Program-made: the position numbers and the translations under genes | Origin: Candidatus Poribacteria bacterium | Lineage (GTDB): Bacteria; Poribacteria; WGA-4E; WGA-3G | Reading direction: 5' to 3' | Length of the DNA: 64,000 nt | Assembly (NCBI GenBank): GCA_028818705.1 | Contig: JAPPNJ010000001.1 | Location: 62,001 to 126,000, forward strand | Shown here: positions 28,001-36,498 of the stretch, piece by piece | Position numbering within the stretch: position 1 is the stretch's first letter | Layout: each line of letters starts with the position of its first letter | Notes under the pieces: generated by a model | What the model saw: the letters and a program-made list of their open reading frames with translations, nothing else | Database searches by the model: none | Told to the model about the DNA's origin: nothing

Positions 28001-28149
28001 GCCATGAACGCTGTTAGGACGGTGCTTGTGGCGAAGACGGTGCTCCCGAAGACAAGCGTGAGCTGCCGCATCCAGATGACTTCGTAGATGAGTCCACTGG
28101 CACCGGAGAAGATAAAGATGAGCCAAACGATGGGTTTGATGTGTCGCAT
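25024..28149 (-). CDS. Fused MFS-like membrane / spermidine-synthase-like / TPR protein
   Basis: 1041 residues. Residues 1-430 hold about 12-14 membrane segments in two homologous halves, both with the 'SGxxxLxYEVxWxRxxxxxxGSTxxA' pattern (SGASGLIYEVIWMRQLTLVFGST and ISGFCALAYEVLWTRIMVFFLGSTTYA). Residues about 470-760 resemble spermidine synthase: ALVVGFGMGLTSYSI nucleotide loop near 535, DAIELSEGVISAAQKHF, INDGRNHILMT. The last 240 residues are tetratricopeptide repeats (ALGSPxY-like YEMQGELGKATRELEEFLRRDP; LYERQERYREALRTYERL). The full catalytic set of polyamine synthases is not obvious. Such fusions are known but poorly understood. A good promoter lies upstream at 28208-28236. Confidence 0.88.
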   Translation of the reverse strand: MRHIKPIVWLIFIFSGASGLIYEVIWMRQLTLVFGSTVFATSTVLTAFMAGLALGSFYFGRKIDKSDQSPLRMYALLEAGIGAFCLVWPLILSILGALYVLIHRNVTSEFYTLSLIRFVLTFAVLLIPSTLMGGTLPVLTRFFVKRLEQLGTNIGVLYALNTFGAVVGTVAAGFFLLEAFGIRWSLGIGIAINFAVAAIAIALANRVSGTEIDEQLEEVQQAEPENIPQRPERHLVLWAIGISGFCALAYEVLWTRIMVFFLGSTTYAFATMLAAFLFGIALGSIVLARWVDRIKQPVAVFGILQLGIGLFALILMPAFEELYAMTRALQSTFGVSRFWTFFSCFLVMCLPTFLMGASFPLVTKIYTGNERQLGRSIGNVYAVNTVGSILGAFCAGFILIPLLGIRPSIVLMVALNTGIGCLLVLRGGQRTETGGTLLQGISIGMPILNAGLAVILLLTLNQPLFLKSAIFKTQRPGDTLVDYNEEVDATVTTLKDDEAVYRLYVDTNQAADASRWDSPSHRVIAHLPLLLHRRPKRALVVGFGMGLTSYSITQHGVRVDAIELSEGVISAAQKHFTHVNGNVFESPLFNYKINDGRNHILMTKTKYDMISTGIIHPLVSAGSSNIYTADFYRLCRRILSEDGIMCQWVPLHRLPEAHYKMIVRTFIEVFPHTTLWYKYTPDFVILIGTPEPLRIDYKNFLARAQIASISEGLAADDLDGLSLLDSFMMGPETVREYVGPGPIHTDNRPRLEFFRGADLANTTTQNVKGMAEYRGRVLPYLVNYGSTLAEMKAVRQTLDTYFRATQKLILGQIAYASAQYQNAATLMNEAVELNPVDETIRYNFGVVAGLIREGEQEELQQIERQVQQAMAQNPDDLQGHLHLATLYEMQGELGKATRELEEFLRRDPSRSDIYLLLGPLYERQERYREALRTYERLERQETTLQLPAPIFAAMAQLHLQLENLEEAEKYGKKGIAADANSWRSHYILGNVYAAMNQPQKQIQHYDNALKVLEQIIQISTDSADLQSAKQQIQNELEQLKE

Positions 28150-28207
28150 TTTCCGTCTATTCTACGGACATTTCGTCTTTATAAGATAATTCAAGCATTT
28201 TACATAT

Positions 28208-28236
28208 ATGATACGTCAGAACGCCGAGAATTTCAA
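28208..28236 (-). promoter_or_regulatory. Promoter for the fusion gene
   Basis: Read on the minus strand: TTGAAA (28236-28231), 17-nt spacer, TATCAT (28213-28208). Transcription would start near 28201, giving a leader of about 50 nt that contains a small GACGGAAA site before the ATG. Confidence 0.6.
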
Positions 28237-28244
28237 GTAGAATC

Positions 28245-29846
28245 CTATGTCTGTTGTGAAGGGACTTCTTGGACAACAGGAATGACGTAACTTCGGATTG
28301 TTAAACCGTCTATTGTCTCTGTTTCTACGCGCGGTTCTGGTTCGGTTCGATGATCGAAGACGACGTAGTATCCTTCACCTACCCCTTCGAGTTTGAGATA
28401 TGCTGCAAGTTGTTTTTTTCCGGCCTCATAGTGACGCTGACCTTCCCAAATCTTTGTTTCAACGATGTATTTCTGGGCGTTGTGGAAAATTGCGAGGTCA
28501 ATCTTGCCGCGGCCAGTCTGCCCTTCAAGGTAGATATGCCCGTGCACCAATTGGACAAATTGATCCAAGTACGCATAGAGAAGATATTGACCGACGAACT
28601 CTTTTGGTGTATTCGGTACCAATAGAATCCGAAAGCCTGCACACGCAATAAAATCTCGAAAGTTGTCGAGCAGCAAGTCCATGTTAATCCGACCCATAGA
28701 TGTTAAGTAATCAACGAAGTCTTGCTGGGTATCCTCGGGAAAATACTCGTGTTCCAATCCATTGACGATCGGCTTGAACGCCTGCATGATACGCTGCTGA
28801 TATATAGGATTGAGGATCTCACACATTCGGTCGCTTCCTTTTCTGATAACTCCATAAGTCGTAAGTTCATCAATGATTGCATCGTCTGGATTGAAACGGA
28901 TGCCAGCTTCGTAAGAGGCAATTCGCATCAGGATGCTTTCAAAACGCGGATTTCTGCGGATATTGGTTAGCAAGTGGCTGATATTAGCATTTGTTTCTTC
29001 AAGGAGCTGCGTGTGTGCCGCTGCGAAGTGTGCCATCTGGATCGTTTCATTTCTCGGAATACCCACCTCTTCAGTCAGAATTTGCGCGAACCGATTGACG
29101 AGGAAGGGTTGTCCAGCAGTCTGCCTGTGAATATTCTCAATAACTTCAGGGGCGAAGGTTTGACTGACTTCGTCTGTATACTGTGTCAACAATTCGCGGA
29201 CTTGTTCAAGGGTGAAGTTGGGCAAGGTGAATTCGTCTTGGATATTGAAGGGCGAAATAGATCGGTCTAAATTGAGTTGAGTAACATTCTTAACACCTAC
29301 AATACCAACGCTGTAGGGGCATTTACGCATGGAACGATGTACATAAATAGTACGAAGCGAACGAAGGAAACCCCTTAAAGCATCGCGCGGGATGCCATCA
29401 AACTCGTCAACGATGAGAATAAGCTTCTCATCTCCAAGAAATTCAGCAAACTGCTGGAAGAATTCGAGCATTGCAACGTGATCGGTTAACTTCGTGTTCT
29501 CCAAAAATTCGCTTAAAGCTGAAGAAAGCACAGTGCTGCGCGCCTCGAAGACGCGCTTAATCTCTTCGTAAATCCTTCTGTAGAGTGAGGCGTAAAAACT
29601 CGACGTAGTATAGTCTTCATATACTTCAAAATTGAGTTCAATTGGGAAATAGGTTTCTGCAGTATCGGTGGCGAGGGAATCAAGTGCCCATTGGAAGAAA
29701 GTGGTTTTACCTGTCTGACGGGGCGCGAAGATGACGATATAACGTCCGAGTTTGACGCGATTGATAAAATCAGCGAGCTCTTCAGTACGTGAGACAACAT
29801 AGTGATCTTGAGGATTTACGGGCCCATAGGTGCTAAATGTTTTCAT
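28245..29846 (-). CDS. AAA-like ATPase with C-terminal PD-(D/E)XK nuclease domain
   Basis: 533 residues. Walker A is A41-PRQTGKT-48, Walker B LILIVDEFDG near residue 142, both in the 'AAA-like' (STAND/MNS-like) domain with its helical lid up to about 360. The C-terminal 140 residues carry the PD-(D/E)XK pattern: GRGKIDLAIF (catalytic Asp) and YIVETKIWEG (E-x-K), followed by AGKKQLAAYLKLEG. This AAA_35-like plus PDDEXK pairing is common in multicopy families of unknown role in several phyla, with proposals from DNA repair to mobile-element or defence functions. It is a single-gene unit with its own promoter. Confidence 0.85.
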   Translation of the reverse strand: MKTFSTYGPVNPQDHYVVSRTEELADFINRVKLGRYIVIFAPRQTGKTTFFQWALDSLATDTAETYFPIELNFEVYEDYTTSSFYASLYRRIYEEIKRVFEARSTVLSSALSEFLENTKLTDHVAMLEFFQQFAEFLGDEKLILIVDEFDGIPRDALRGFLRSLRTIYVHRSMRKCPYSVGIVGVKNVTQLNLDRSISPFNIQDEFTLPNFTLEQVRELLTQYTDEVSQTFAPEVIENIHRQTAGQPFLVNRFAQILTEEVGIPRNETIQMAHFAAAHTQLLEETNANISHLLTNIRRNPRFESILMRIASYEAGIRFNPDDAIIDELTTYGVIRKGSDRMCEILNPIYQQRIMQAFKPIVNGLEHEYFPEDTQQDFVDYLTSMGRINMDLLLDNFRDFIACAGFRILLVPNTPKEFVGQYLLYAYLDQFVQLVHGHIYLEGQTGRGKIDLAIFHNAQKYIVETKIWEGQRHYEAGKKQLAAYLKLEGVGEGYYVVFDHRTEPEPRVETETIDGLTIRSYVIPVVQEVPSQQT

Positions 29847-29907
29847 TTTTTCTTTCTAACGAAGCGCGGTTACAAACCCTCCCACGCATTAGTTTAATGG
29901 TTGGGAC

Positions 29908-29916
29908 ATTATACCA
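29908..29916 (-). promoter_or_regulatory. Extended -10 promoter for the AAA-nuclease gene
   Basis: Minus strand reads TGGTATAAT, a perfect -10 with the TGn extension; no convincing -35 is seen. The start of transcription would be near 29901, about 55 nt before the ATG. Confidence 0.55.
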
Positions 29917-29957
29917 CAACAGGGTCATTTAGTTTCTGACATTTTCACTGATATGTC

Positions 29958-29979
29958 GGGATTAGGAAATCCCTCCTAC
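29958..29979. repeat. Family C hairpin
   Basis: GGGATTAGGAAATCCC followed by TCCTAC, downstream of the trmJ stop. Confidence 0.8.
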
Positions 29980-30014
29980 AGAAGAATTGAATGTCCCCGA
30001 TACCACAAGCCAAC

Positions 30015-30836
30015 CTATTGCGTAGATTCTAATTTCTTTTCCAACCGCTCAATGTGCCGATAGGTCGTAGAGAAAATCATGTCCAATGTGGCGATGTCTC
30101 GTGGTTCTAAGGGGGCGCGGGAGAAGACGCGTCGTAGCGATTTCAGATAGGTTTCCCACTCCCGATTGTACGGCGACATGCCTACCTTATCCAGCAGACG
30201 GGTGACGCGTCCGTAGAATTCCTCTAAGGCGTTCACTTCGGCATAGTCAATCTCTGATGGCGGGTATTCCTCTAAACTCGCAACGAAAACCTCATACGCG
30301 AAGATCTGGACAGCTTGTGCGAGATTCAAGGACGGGTTTTTGGTAGCCATCGGGACGCTTGCTGTCAACTGGCAGAGACTGAGTTGATCAGTGGATAAAC
30401 CAAAATCTTCACGTCCAAAGAGTAAGGCGACGGATTTATCTTGTGAGATTGTGGCGATCGTCTGTGCGGCATCGCGGGCAGGTACGGGCTGTGGTAGACG
30501 GACATCCCGACGACGGTGTGTTGTACCGACGAGATATTGGATACCGTCAAGTGCGTCTTTGAGTTCTGGGACGACGTGGCAGTTTTCGAGGATATCCTGC
30601 GCGCCGTGTGCCATATACCATGCGGCATCGACATCCTGAAACGGAACAGGGTTTACCAGATAGAGTTGTGATAGCCCCATCCCCTTTACAACTCTGGCGA
30701 CGGAACCGATGTTTCCAGGTTCACGCGGTTCAAAGAGGACGACTCGGACGTTTGTTAGATTTTCCGGGACGGCGACAGGAATCGCTCGGAAGTTTCCGGT
30801 GGGTTGAATCGGTTTTTTGTGGGTGTTTGTTGACAT
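30015..30836 (-). CDS. trmJ: tRNA/rRNA ribose 2'-O-methyltransferase, TrmJ type (SpoU family)
   Basis: SAM-dependent SPOUT enzyme of 273 residues. The RVVLFEPREPGNIGSVARV motif 1 (with catalytic Arg and Asn-Gly), ALLFGREDFGLS motif 2 and SLNLAQAVQIFAYEVF motif 3 form the knot fold; the C-terminal helical extension with RVTRLLDKVG and SLRRVFSRA...RDIATL is the TrmJ-type dimer/tRNA part. TrmJ methylates position 32 of tRNAs. The frame extends to a TTG at 30854, but a TTGACA-17-TACCCT promoter puts the transcription start at the ATG 30836, so I use that start. Confidence 0.9.
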   Translation of the reverse strand: MSTNTHKKPIQPTGNFRAIPVAVPENLTNVRVVLFEPREPGNIGSVARVVKGMGLSQLYLVNPVPFQDVDAAWYMAHGAQDILENCHVVPELKDALDGIQYLVGTTHRRRDVRLPQPVPARDAAQTIATISQDKSVALLFGREDFGLSTDQLSLCQLTASVPMATKNPSLNLAQAVQIFAYEVFVASLEEYPPSEIDYAEVNALEEFYGRVTRLLDKVGMSPYNREWETYLKSLRRVFSRAPLEPRDIATLDMIFSTTYRHIERLEKKLESTQ

Positions 30837-30842
30837 GTGAAT

Positions 30843-30871
30843 AGGGTAACGCAAATGGTTTGTATTGTCAA
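30843..30871 (-). promoter_or_regulatory. trmJ promoter, leaderless geometry
   Basis: Minus strand: TTGACA (30871-30866), 17-nt spacer, TACCCT (30848-30843), then six nucleotides to the ATG. No ribosome-binding site fits between, so the message probably begins at the start codon. Confidence 0.65.
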
Positions 30872-30904
30872 GGGAATTGTGGGGAACATTTCTTGCGCGT
30901 GGAG

Positions 30905-30972
30905 ACGAGGCACGAAGACCTCGACTAACAGGATTGGTTGTGAAAGAGGCGGGATTTGGAAATCCCTCCTAC
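30905..30972. repeat. CTAC-type hairpins including family C
   Basis: ACGAGGCACGAAGACCTCGACTAAC (short GAGG/CCTC stem) followed by a family C unit GGGATTTGGAAATCCC plus TCCTAC at 30951-30972. Confidence 0.7.
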
Positions 30973-30985
30973 AAGGAAGGCGTGT

Positions 30986-31014
30986 TTGCAATTAAGTGCA
31001 TTTTAGGGTATAAT
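30986..31014 (+). promoter_or_regulatory. Promoter of the gap-tpiA-secG cluster
   Basis: TTGCAA (30986-30991), 17-nt spacer, perfect TATAAT (31009-31014). Start near 31021 leaves a leader of about 108 nt before the gap ATG; the leader shows no recognised riboswitch. Confidence 0.7.
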
Positions 31015-31032
31015 TAATAGGTAATGATTTAA

Positions 31033-32133
<1,101 letters not shown>

Positions 32134-32134
32134 A

Positions 32135-32300
32135 AGTTACTGGTTATCGGTTATTGGCTGTCAGTTAAGAGGCATTCTGTAACAAGCTACGCTATTCTGA
32201 AGTCTCCAAACAGGTTTTGATGGTTATCAAAGTCACGTCCCTGAAAACTGACAACTATGACTCCGACCACCGAAGACTGACAACCATTCAACCGAAAGAA
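32135..32300. repeat. Family H repeat between gap and tpiA
   Basis: GGTTATCGGTTATTGGCTGT, CAGTTAAGAGGCATTCTGTA, ACTGACAACTATGACTCCG and similar runs fill the whole 173-nt gap. The order (gttatcggtt...cagttaa...ctgtaacaa) matches 24760-24830 in outline. Confidence 0.7.
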
Positions 32301-32306
32301 AGGACT

Positions 32307-33059
32307 ATGCGAATACCTATCATTGCAGGAAATTGGAAACTGAACAACACCGTTTCGGAATCGGTCTCGCTCACGACAGCACTGAAGCCGCTGGTTGCGG
32401 GATGTACTGGCGTTGAAATTATTGTTGCGCCACCGTTTACGGCGCTTACCTCGGTTAGCAGCGCTATCGCAGATAGCAATATTCAACTGGCTGCCCAAGA
32501 TGTCTATTCGGAGGACAACGGTGCGTTTACCGGCGAAGTCTCTGCGCCGATGCTGAAAGATGTTGGGTGTGATTACGTCATTATCGGACACTCGGAACGG
32601 CGGCAGTATTTCGGGGAGACGAACGAAAGCGTCAATCAGAAGGTAAAAGCAGCGTTAGCACACGGCTTAAAACCGATTATATGTGTCGGGGAACAGCTTG
32701 AAGAACGGGAAACCGGACGGACAGAGGCAATCATTGAGAGCCACGTCACAGGTGGCATCGCGGGTTTATCCGCAACCGACTTATTGTCTTGTGTGATCGC
32801 TTATGAGCCGGTCTGGGCAATTGGGACTGGCAAAACCGCCACACCCGACCAAGCACAAGAGGTTCACAACTTTATTCGAGGGCTATTGACATCAGCGTAT
32901 TCGGCGGAAGTTGCATCACAGATACGCATCCAATACGGGGGCAGTGTTAAGCCGGAAAACGCATCAGAACTCATGGCGCAGCCCGATGTAGATGGTGCGC
33001 TTGTTGGTGGTGCGAGCCTTGAGGCGGAATCGTTTGCAGAAATCGTGAAGTTTGAATAG
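32307..33059 (+). CDS. tpiA: Triose-phosphate isomerase
   Basis: Interconverts dihydroxyacetone phosphate and glyceraldehyde 3-phosphate; 250 residues, complete TIM barrel. Substrate residues N9/K11 in IIAGNWKLN, catalytic H95 in IGHSERRQYFGE and E167 in AYEPVWAIGTGKTA are all present, as is the C-terminal IQYGGSVKPEN and GALVGGASL. ATG at 32307 follows GAAAGAAAGGA; the longer frame back to 32217 is repeat sequence and not used. Confidence 0.97.
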   Translation: MRIPIIAGNWKLNNTVSESVSLTTALKPLVAGCTGVEIIVAPPFTALTSVSSAIADSNIQLAAQDVYSEDNGAFTGEVSAPMLKDVGCDYVIIGHSERRQYFGETNESVNQKVKAALAHGLKPIICVGEQLEERETGRTEAIIESHVTGGIAGLSATDLLSCVIAYEPVWAIGTGKTATPDQAQEVHNFIRGLLTSAYSAEVASQIRIQYGGSVKPENASELMAQPDVDGALVGGASLEAESFAEIVKFE

Positions 33060-33105
33060 CGGATTTCATGGTGCTGAACTTTGTTTAATAGGAGGAAATT
33101 ATTAG

Positions 33106-33525
33106 ATGGGAATTATCATTGGTTTTGTACTGATTATCTTCGTCCCACTCTGTGTTATTCTGACACTGGTTATTCTGTTACAAGACAGTAAAGGCGAAGG
33201 GCTTTCATCGAGTGCGTTTGGCGGTGCGGAGATGCAGTCTGTTCTCGGAGGCCGCGGTGCAGCGACCTTCCTTAGTAAAATGACCACATGGCTTGCTATA
33301 GGGTTCATGGTTATCTCGCTTTTCCTGATGCGTTTCTACGGCGAACATAGCGGCGGTGAACTGACGCCGATCGAGCAGGAGACAACACAAGAAGCCACAC
33401 AAGAACCTGCTGATACCACAGGTGGAGAGAGTATTGAGACCACCACAGATGGGGCAAGCGACGATGGTGGTGGTGACTCTTCAAAGACAGAACTCGATGG
33501 CACCTCAACAGAGTCTTCGGAATAG
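33106..33525 (+). CDS. secG: Preprotein translocase subunit SecG
   Basis: Small membrane subunit of the SecYEG channel. Two membrane segments (FVLIIFVPLCVILTLVILLQ and WLAIGFMVISLFLMRFYG) surround the conserved cytosolic loop QDSKGEGLSSSAFGG...LGGRGAATFLSKMT. At 139 residues it carries an unusually long acidic, Thr-rich tail (about 60 residues of T/E/D/G/S) after the second segment. Strong AGGAGG site. The tpiA-secG order is a common bacterial arrangement. Confidence 0.95.
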   Translation: MGIIIGFVLIIFVPLCVILTLVILLQDSKGEGLSSSAFGGAEMQSVLGGRGAATFLSKMTTWLAIGFMVISLFLMRFYGEHSGGELTPIEQETTQEATQEPADTTGGESIETTTDGASDDGGGDSSKTELDGTSTESSE

Positions 33526-33564
33526 GCACGTCAGAAACTGCTCTTACCGAAAAAGAGTTTCGAT

Positions 33565-33993
33565 ATGGCAGACGCGCCCACCACACTTTCATGGACAGTG
33601 CATCCGCTCGTTGAGAACCGGCGGAAGTCGGTTTTATTAGGGCTATTTTTGTTACTTCTTTTGTTCGGCATCTACTGGGGTTTCCAATCCGTTTCTGTTG
33701 CCTTGCTCTCTGCCATTTTTTTGCTCGGTTCGCTTTATAAGTACTTTTTACCGTTTCGCCATCAGTGTGAAGCGGATAAGCTAATCATCACAAGTTGCTG
33801 CTACAGACTGGAACGATCATGGGAAACATTTCGCAGCTTTTACGTTGACACGAACGGGATACTCCTCAGTCCGTTTGTCCGCCCAACACGCCTTGAAAAT
33901 TTTCGCGGCGTTTATGTCCGTTTCGGAAAACACACCCCTGAAAAAATTATCGATTTTATTACCAGCAAGGTTCAATCAGAATCTGCTCCTTAG
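33565..33993 (+). CDS. Hypothetical two-pass membrane protein
   Basis: 142 residues, family not recognised. Two adjoining hydrophobic segments (SVLLGLFLLLLLFGIYWGF and VALLSAIFLLGSLYKYFL, about 24-65) are followed by a soluble domain of about 75 residues (ADKLIITSCCYRLERSWETFRSFYVDTNGILLSPF) whose pattern resembles bacterial PH-like/YdbT-type domains. The AAAGAG site precedes the ATG; it lies 39 nt after secG in the same direction. Confidence 0.7.
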   Translation: MADAPTTLSWTVHPLVENRRKSVLLGLFLLLLLFGIYWGFQSVSVALLSAIFLLGSLYKYFLPFRHQCEADKLIITSCCYRLERSWETFRSFYVDTNGILLSPFVRPTRLENFRGVYVRFGKHTPEKIIDFITSKVQSESAP

Positions 33994-34015
33994 CATTTGA
34001 AGCTGGAGGATTAAT

Positions 34016-35296
34016 ATGAACGTTTCCGAATCAAACCACACGCAGACAATTGCGACTACAGAAACACTAAAGTCCACCGTACTTGATGCTGTTGATGCCC
34101 AAAGCGTCACAGACATCCACACACATCTCTTCAGTCCACCTTTTGGCGAATTATTGCTGTGGGGTATTGATGAATTACTAACCTACCACTATCTTATCGC
34201 TGAGGTATTTCGCAAATCAGATGTCTCGTATCAGCAGTTTTGGGCAATGACGAGAGCAGAAAAGGCAGAACTCATCTGGCAGACGCTTTTTATTGAAAAT
34301 TCACCCATCAGTGAGGCATGTCGCGGGGTTGTTACCACACTAAACGAATTAGGTTTGGATGTCGGCTCGCGCAATCTTCAGGACTATCGCAATTATTTTG
34401 CCGATACGACTGTTGAGGCATTTATTGATACAGTCTTTGAACGCTCGAAAGTCTCTAAAGTGGTGATGACAAACGATCCGTTTGATGCTGCAGAGGCACC
34501 GGTTTGGCAATCAGGCGACACAGGCGATACCCGTTTTGAGGCGGCACTGCGGATGGATGTCCTTATCAATACCTATCAAGAAACGGCTTATGAACACCTC
34601 CGCGGTCTCGGTTACGATGTCGATCCAACGCTTTCGTCTGAGAAAAGCTACAAAGAGATTCGTCGATTTTTAGAGTCGTGGATTCAGCGGATGAATCCGA
34701 AATATATGGCGGTTTCTCTCCCACCAGACTTCCAGTATCCTGATGATGGTATATTAGGGAGACTGTTTGATAACTGTATATTGCCCGTCTCTCGTGAATT
34801 TAACGTGCCCTTTGCACTGATGATTGGTGTTAAGCGTGCGGTTAACCCACAACTTCAGATGGCTGGCGATGGCACTGGTAAGGCAGATTTAGCGAGTTTA
34901 GAAGCATTACTCCGTGAGAATCCTGATAACAAGTTCCTTGTTACGCTTCTGTCGCGTGAAAACCAGCATGAGTTGTGTGTGATCGGACGGAAGTTCAAGA
35001 ATCTGATGATATTCGGATGTTGGTGGTTTATGAACAATCCAAGTATCATTGAGGAGATCACAAGGGAGCGGATTGAATTGCTCGGTTTGAGCGTTATCCC
35101 ACAGCATTCGGATGCCCGAATCTTGGATCAACTTGTGTACAAGTGGAAACACTCACGTCAAATCATCGCCGATGTCTTGGTAGAAAAATACCAGATGCTT
35201 CTTGATGTGGGGTGGACGATTACTACATCAGAAATTGAGCGGGATGTTAACAACCTGTTCGGCGGCAACTTTGATCGGTTTTTGAACGGAAGTTGA
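34016..35296 (+). CDS. Uronate-isomerase-like amidohydrolase-fold protein
   Basis: 426 residues. TDIHTHLFSPPFGELLLWGIDELLTYHYLIAEVFR carries the metal-binding HxH and the 'D.LLTyHYL..E.fR' context of glucuronate isomerase (UxaC) relatives; AALRMDVLIN and GVKRAVNPQLQ match the Arg/His positions of the barrel, and IIADVLVEKY is typical near the end. True UxaC is about 470 residues, so this is a divergent branch; isomerase action on uronates or a hydrolytic role are both possible. Strong GGAGG site. Same direction as secG and its neighbour (22 nt gap). Confidence 0.7.
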   Translation: MNVSESNHTQTIATTETLKSTVLDAVDAQSVTDIHTHLFSPPFGELLLWGIDELLTYHYLIAEVFRKSDVSYQQFWAMTRAEKAELIWQTLFIENSPISEACRGVVTTLNELGLDVGSRNLQDYRNYFADTTVEAFIDTVFERSKVSKVVMTNDPFDAAEAPVWQSGDTGDTRFEAALRMDVLINTYQETAYEHLRGLGYDVDPTLSSEKSYKEIRRFLESWIQRMNPKYMAVSLPPDFQYPDDGILGRLFDNCILPVSREFNVPFALMIGVKRAVNPQLQMAGDGTGKADLASLEALLRENPDNKFLVTLLSRENQHELCVIGRKFKNLMIFGCWWFMNNPSIIEEITRERIELLGLSVIPQHSDARILDQLVYKWKHSRQIIADVLVEKYQMLLDVGWTITTSEIERDVNNLFGGNFDRFLNGS

Positions 35297-35310
35297 GCTT
35301 AGCAGTAGAT

Positions 35311-35595
35311 TTAACAGACACAAGGCGTCGCGTTGCACTTCGGACATCCTGTTGCGTAGATTTGTGCAGCGTCCTCCAAGTCGATACCGAGCAGGCTCGC
35401 CAGTGTAGCAAGCCATGCGAAAACATCTGCGAATTCTTCACGCAGTCTTTCTATATCCTGCGGTTGTTTACGAATCTCTTTTGCGAGTTCTCCGACTTCC
35501 TCAACGAACCATGTGAAGGTTAGTGGTACGCCACGCGCAGCGTCTCGTGTGTAATAGATAGCTTCAATCTGTTTCTGAAAATTTTGAATTGTCAT
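35311..35595 (-). CDS. MazG-like nucleotide pyrophosphohydrolase
   Basis: 94-residue all-alpha NTP pyrophosphohydrolase domain. The metal-binding helices are TWFVEEVGELAKEIR and LREEFADVFAWLATLASLLGIDL (ExxE...ExxD). It ends in CPKCNATPCVC, a Cys cluster suggesting a bound metal or a redox tail, found in some short members. Probably hydrolyses non-canonical dNTPs (house-cleaning). ATG follows AAGGAC. Convergent with the uronate-isomerase-like gene. Confidence 0.88.
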   Translation of the reverse strand: MTIQNFQKQIEAIYYTRDAARGVPLTFTWFVEEVGELAKEIRKQPQDIERLREEFADVFAWLATLASLLGIDLEDAAQIYATGCPKCNATPCVC

Positions 35596-35676
35596 ACGAG
35601 TCCTTCTTGTGTATAACAGCGCTGGAATGGAACTGAACTGAGAACAAATTTAAGTTTATGAAAAGGAGTAGTGCCG

Positions 35677-36498
35677 ATGATAGGTATCTCTTACCACGCG
35701 GGTGGCATGAAAGACGTGCCGCTACGCGAAGTTATCACTATTCTCACTGATGCTGGTTACGATGCGATTGAGATGATGTGCGGTCCAGAGGCACACATCC
35801 CCTCCGGTGAAGTTACGGATAGTCTGCTCAAAGAGGTTAAAGCCATGACGACAGACCACGGATTGGAGGTTTCTGTCATCAATCCGTTTGCAGGACCCGG
35901 TTTGTACCAATTAGCATTAGAGGACCAGCAAGAGGCAGTTGATCACTATGCCCTTCTCCAAGATGTGGCAGTCGCGCTCGGCGCGCACGGCGTCAATTTT
36001 CTTACTGGCTACGGTGGTGATAAAGGCGACGCATTCGCATGGCGACTTCTCGTTGATGTGCTGAAGCCGATCTGTCGACGCGCTGAAGAACTCGGCTTGA
36101 CGATGAACATCCATAACCACGAAGCGACGACGATTGATGCATCTTCTAAAGTTACGCTCCTGATAGAGCATGTCGGTTCCAACGCGCTAAAATCCCTCAA
36201 CGACATCACCAATTTCTACCACATCGGTGAGGATATCGCGGAAGTAACCGAGAAACTGGGGCCGCTCACTGTTCATTGCCACGTCAAGGGTGTGACAGGA
36301 ATGTATCCGTATAGTACCTTCCTAATTCCGGGTGAAGATGGAGATGAACTGGATTTCCGAACTTTCGCTGACAGTTTGGGCAAAACTGGCTATGATAAGT
36401 ATATATCCGTAGAAACCTTTCCTCACATGCGGATGGAGAAAGCACAGATTGCTCATGACATGATGGCAAGTACCCTGAAAGAGTTAGGTTTGAGATGA
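35677..36498 (+). CDS. Sugar phosphate isomerase/epimerase (xylose-isomerase-like TIM barrel)
   Basis: 273-residue AP-endonuclease-2-type barrel. Metal ligands appear in GYDAIEMMCG, NIHNHEATTI, DITNFYHIGED, VHCHVKGVTG and ISVETFPHMRM. Members act on keto sugars, inosose or hydroxypyruvate; substrate unknown. The ATG 35677 is preferred over GTG 35671 because AAAAGGAG lies 8 nt before it. Its TGA abuts the TAA of the convergent PhyH gene with no base between. Confidence 0.88.
   Translation: MIGISYHAGGMKDVPLREVITILTDAGYDAIEMMCGPEAHIPSGEVTDSLLKEVKAMTTDHGLEVSVINPFAGPGLYQLALEDQQEAVDHYALLQDVAVALGAHGVNFLTGYGGDKGDAFAWRLLVDVLKPICRRAEELGLTMNIHNHEATTIDASSKVTLLIEHVGSNALKSLNDITNFYHIGEDIAEVTEKLGPLTVHCHVKGVTGMYPYSTFLIPGEDGDELDFRTFADSLGKTGYDKYISVETFPHMRMEKAQIAHDMMASTLKELGLR

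Noticed and set aside
30837..30854. TTG start of trmJ
   Set aside because: Lies in the -10 region of the promoter that points to ATG 30836.
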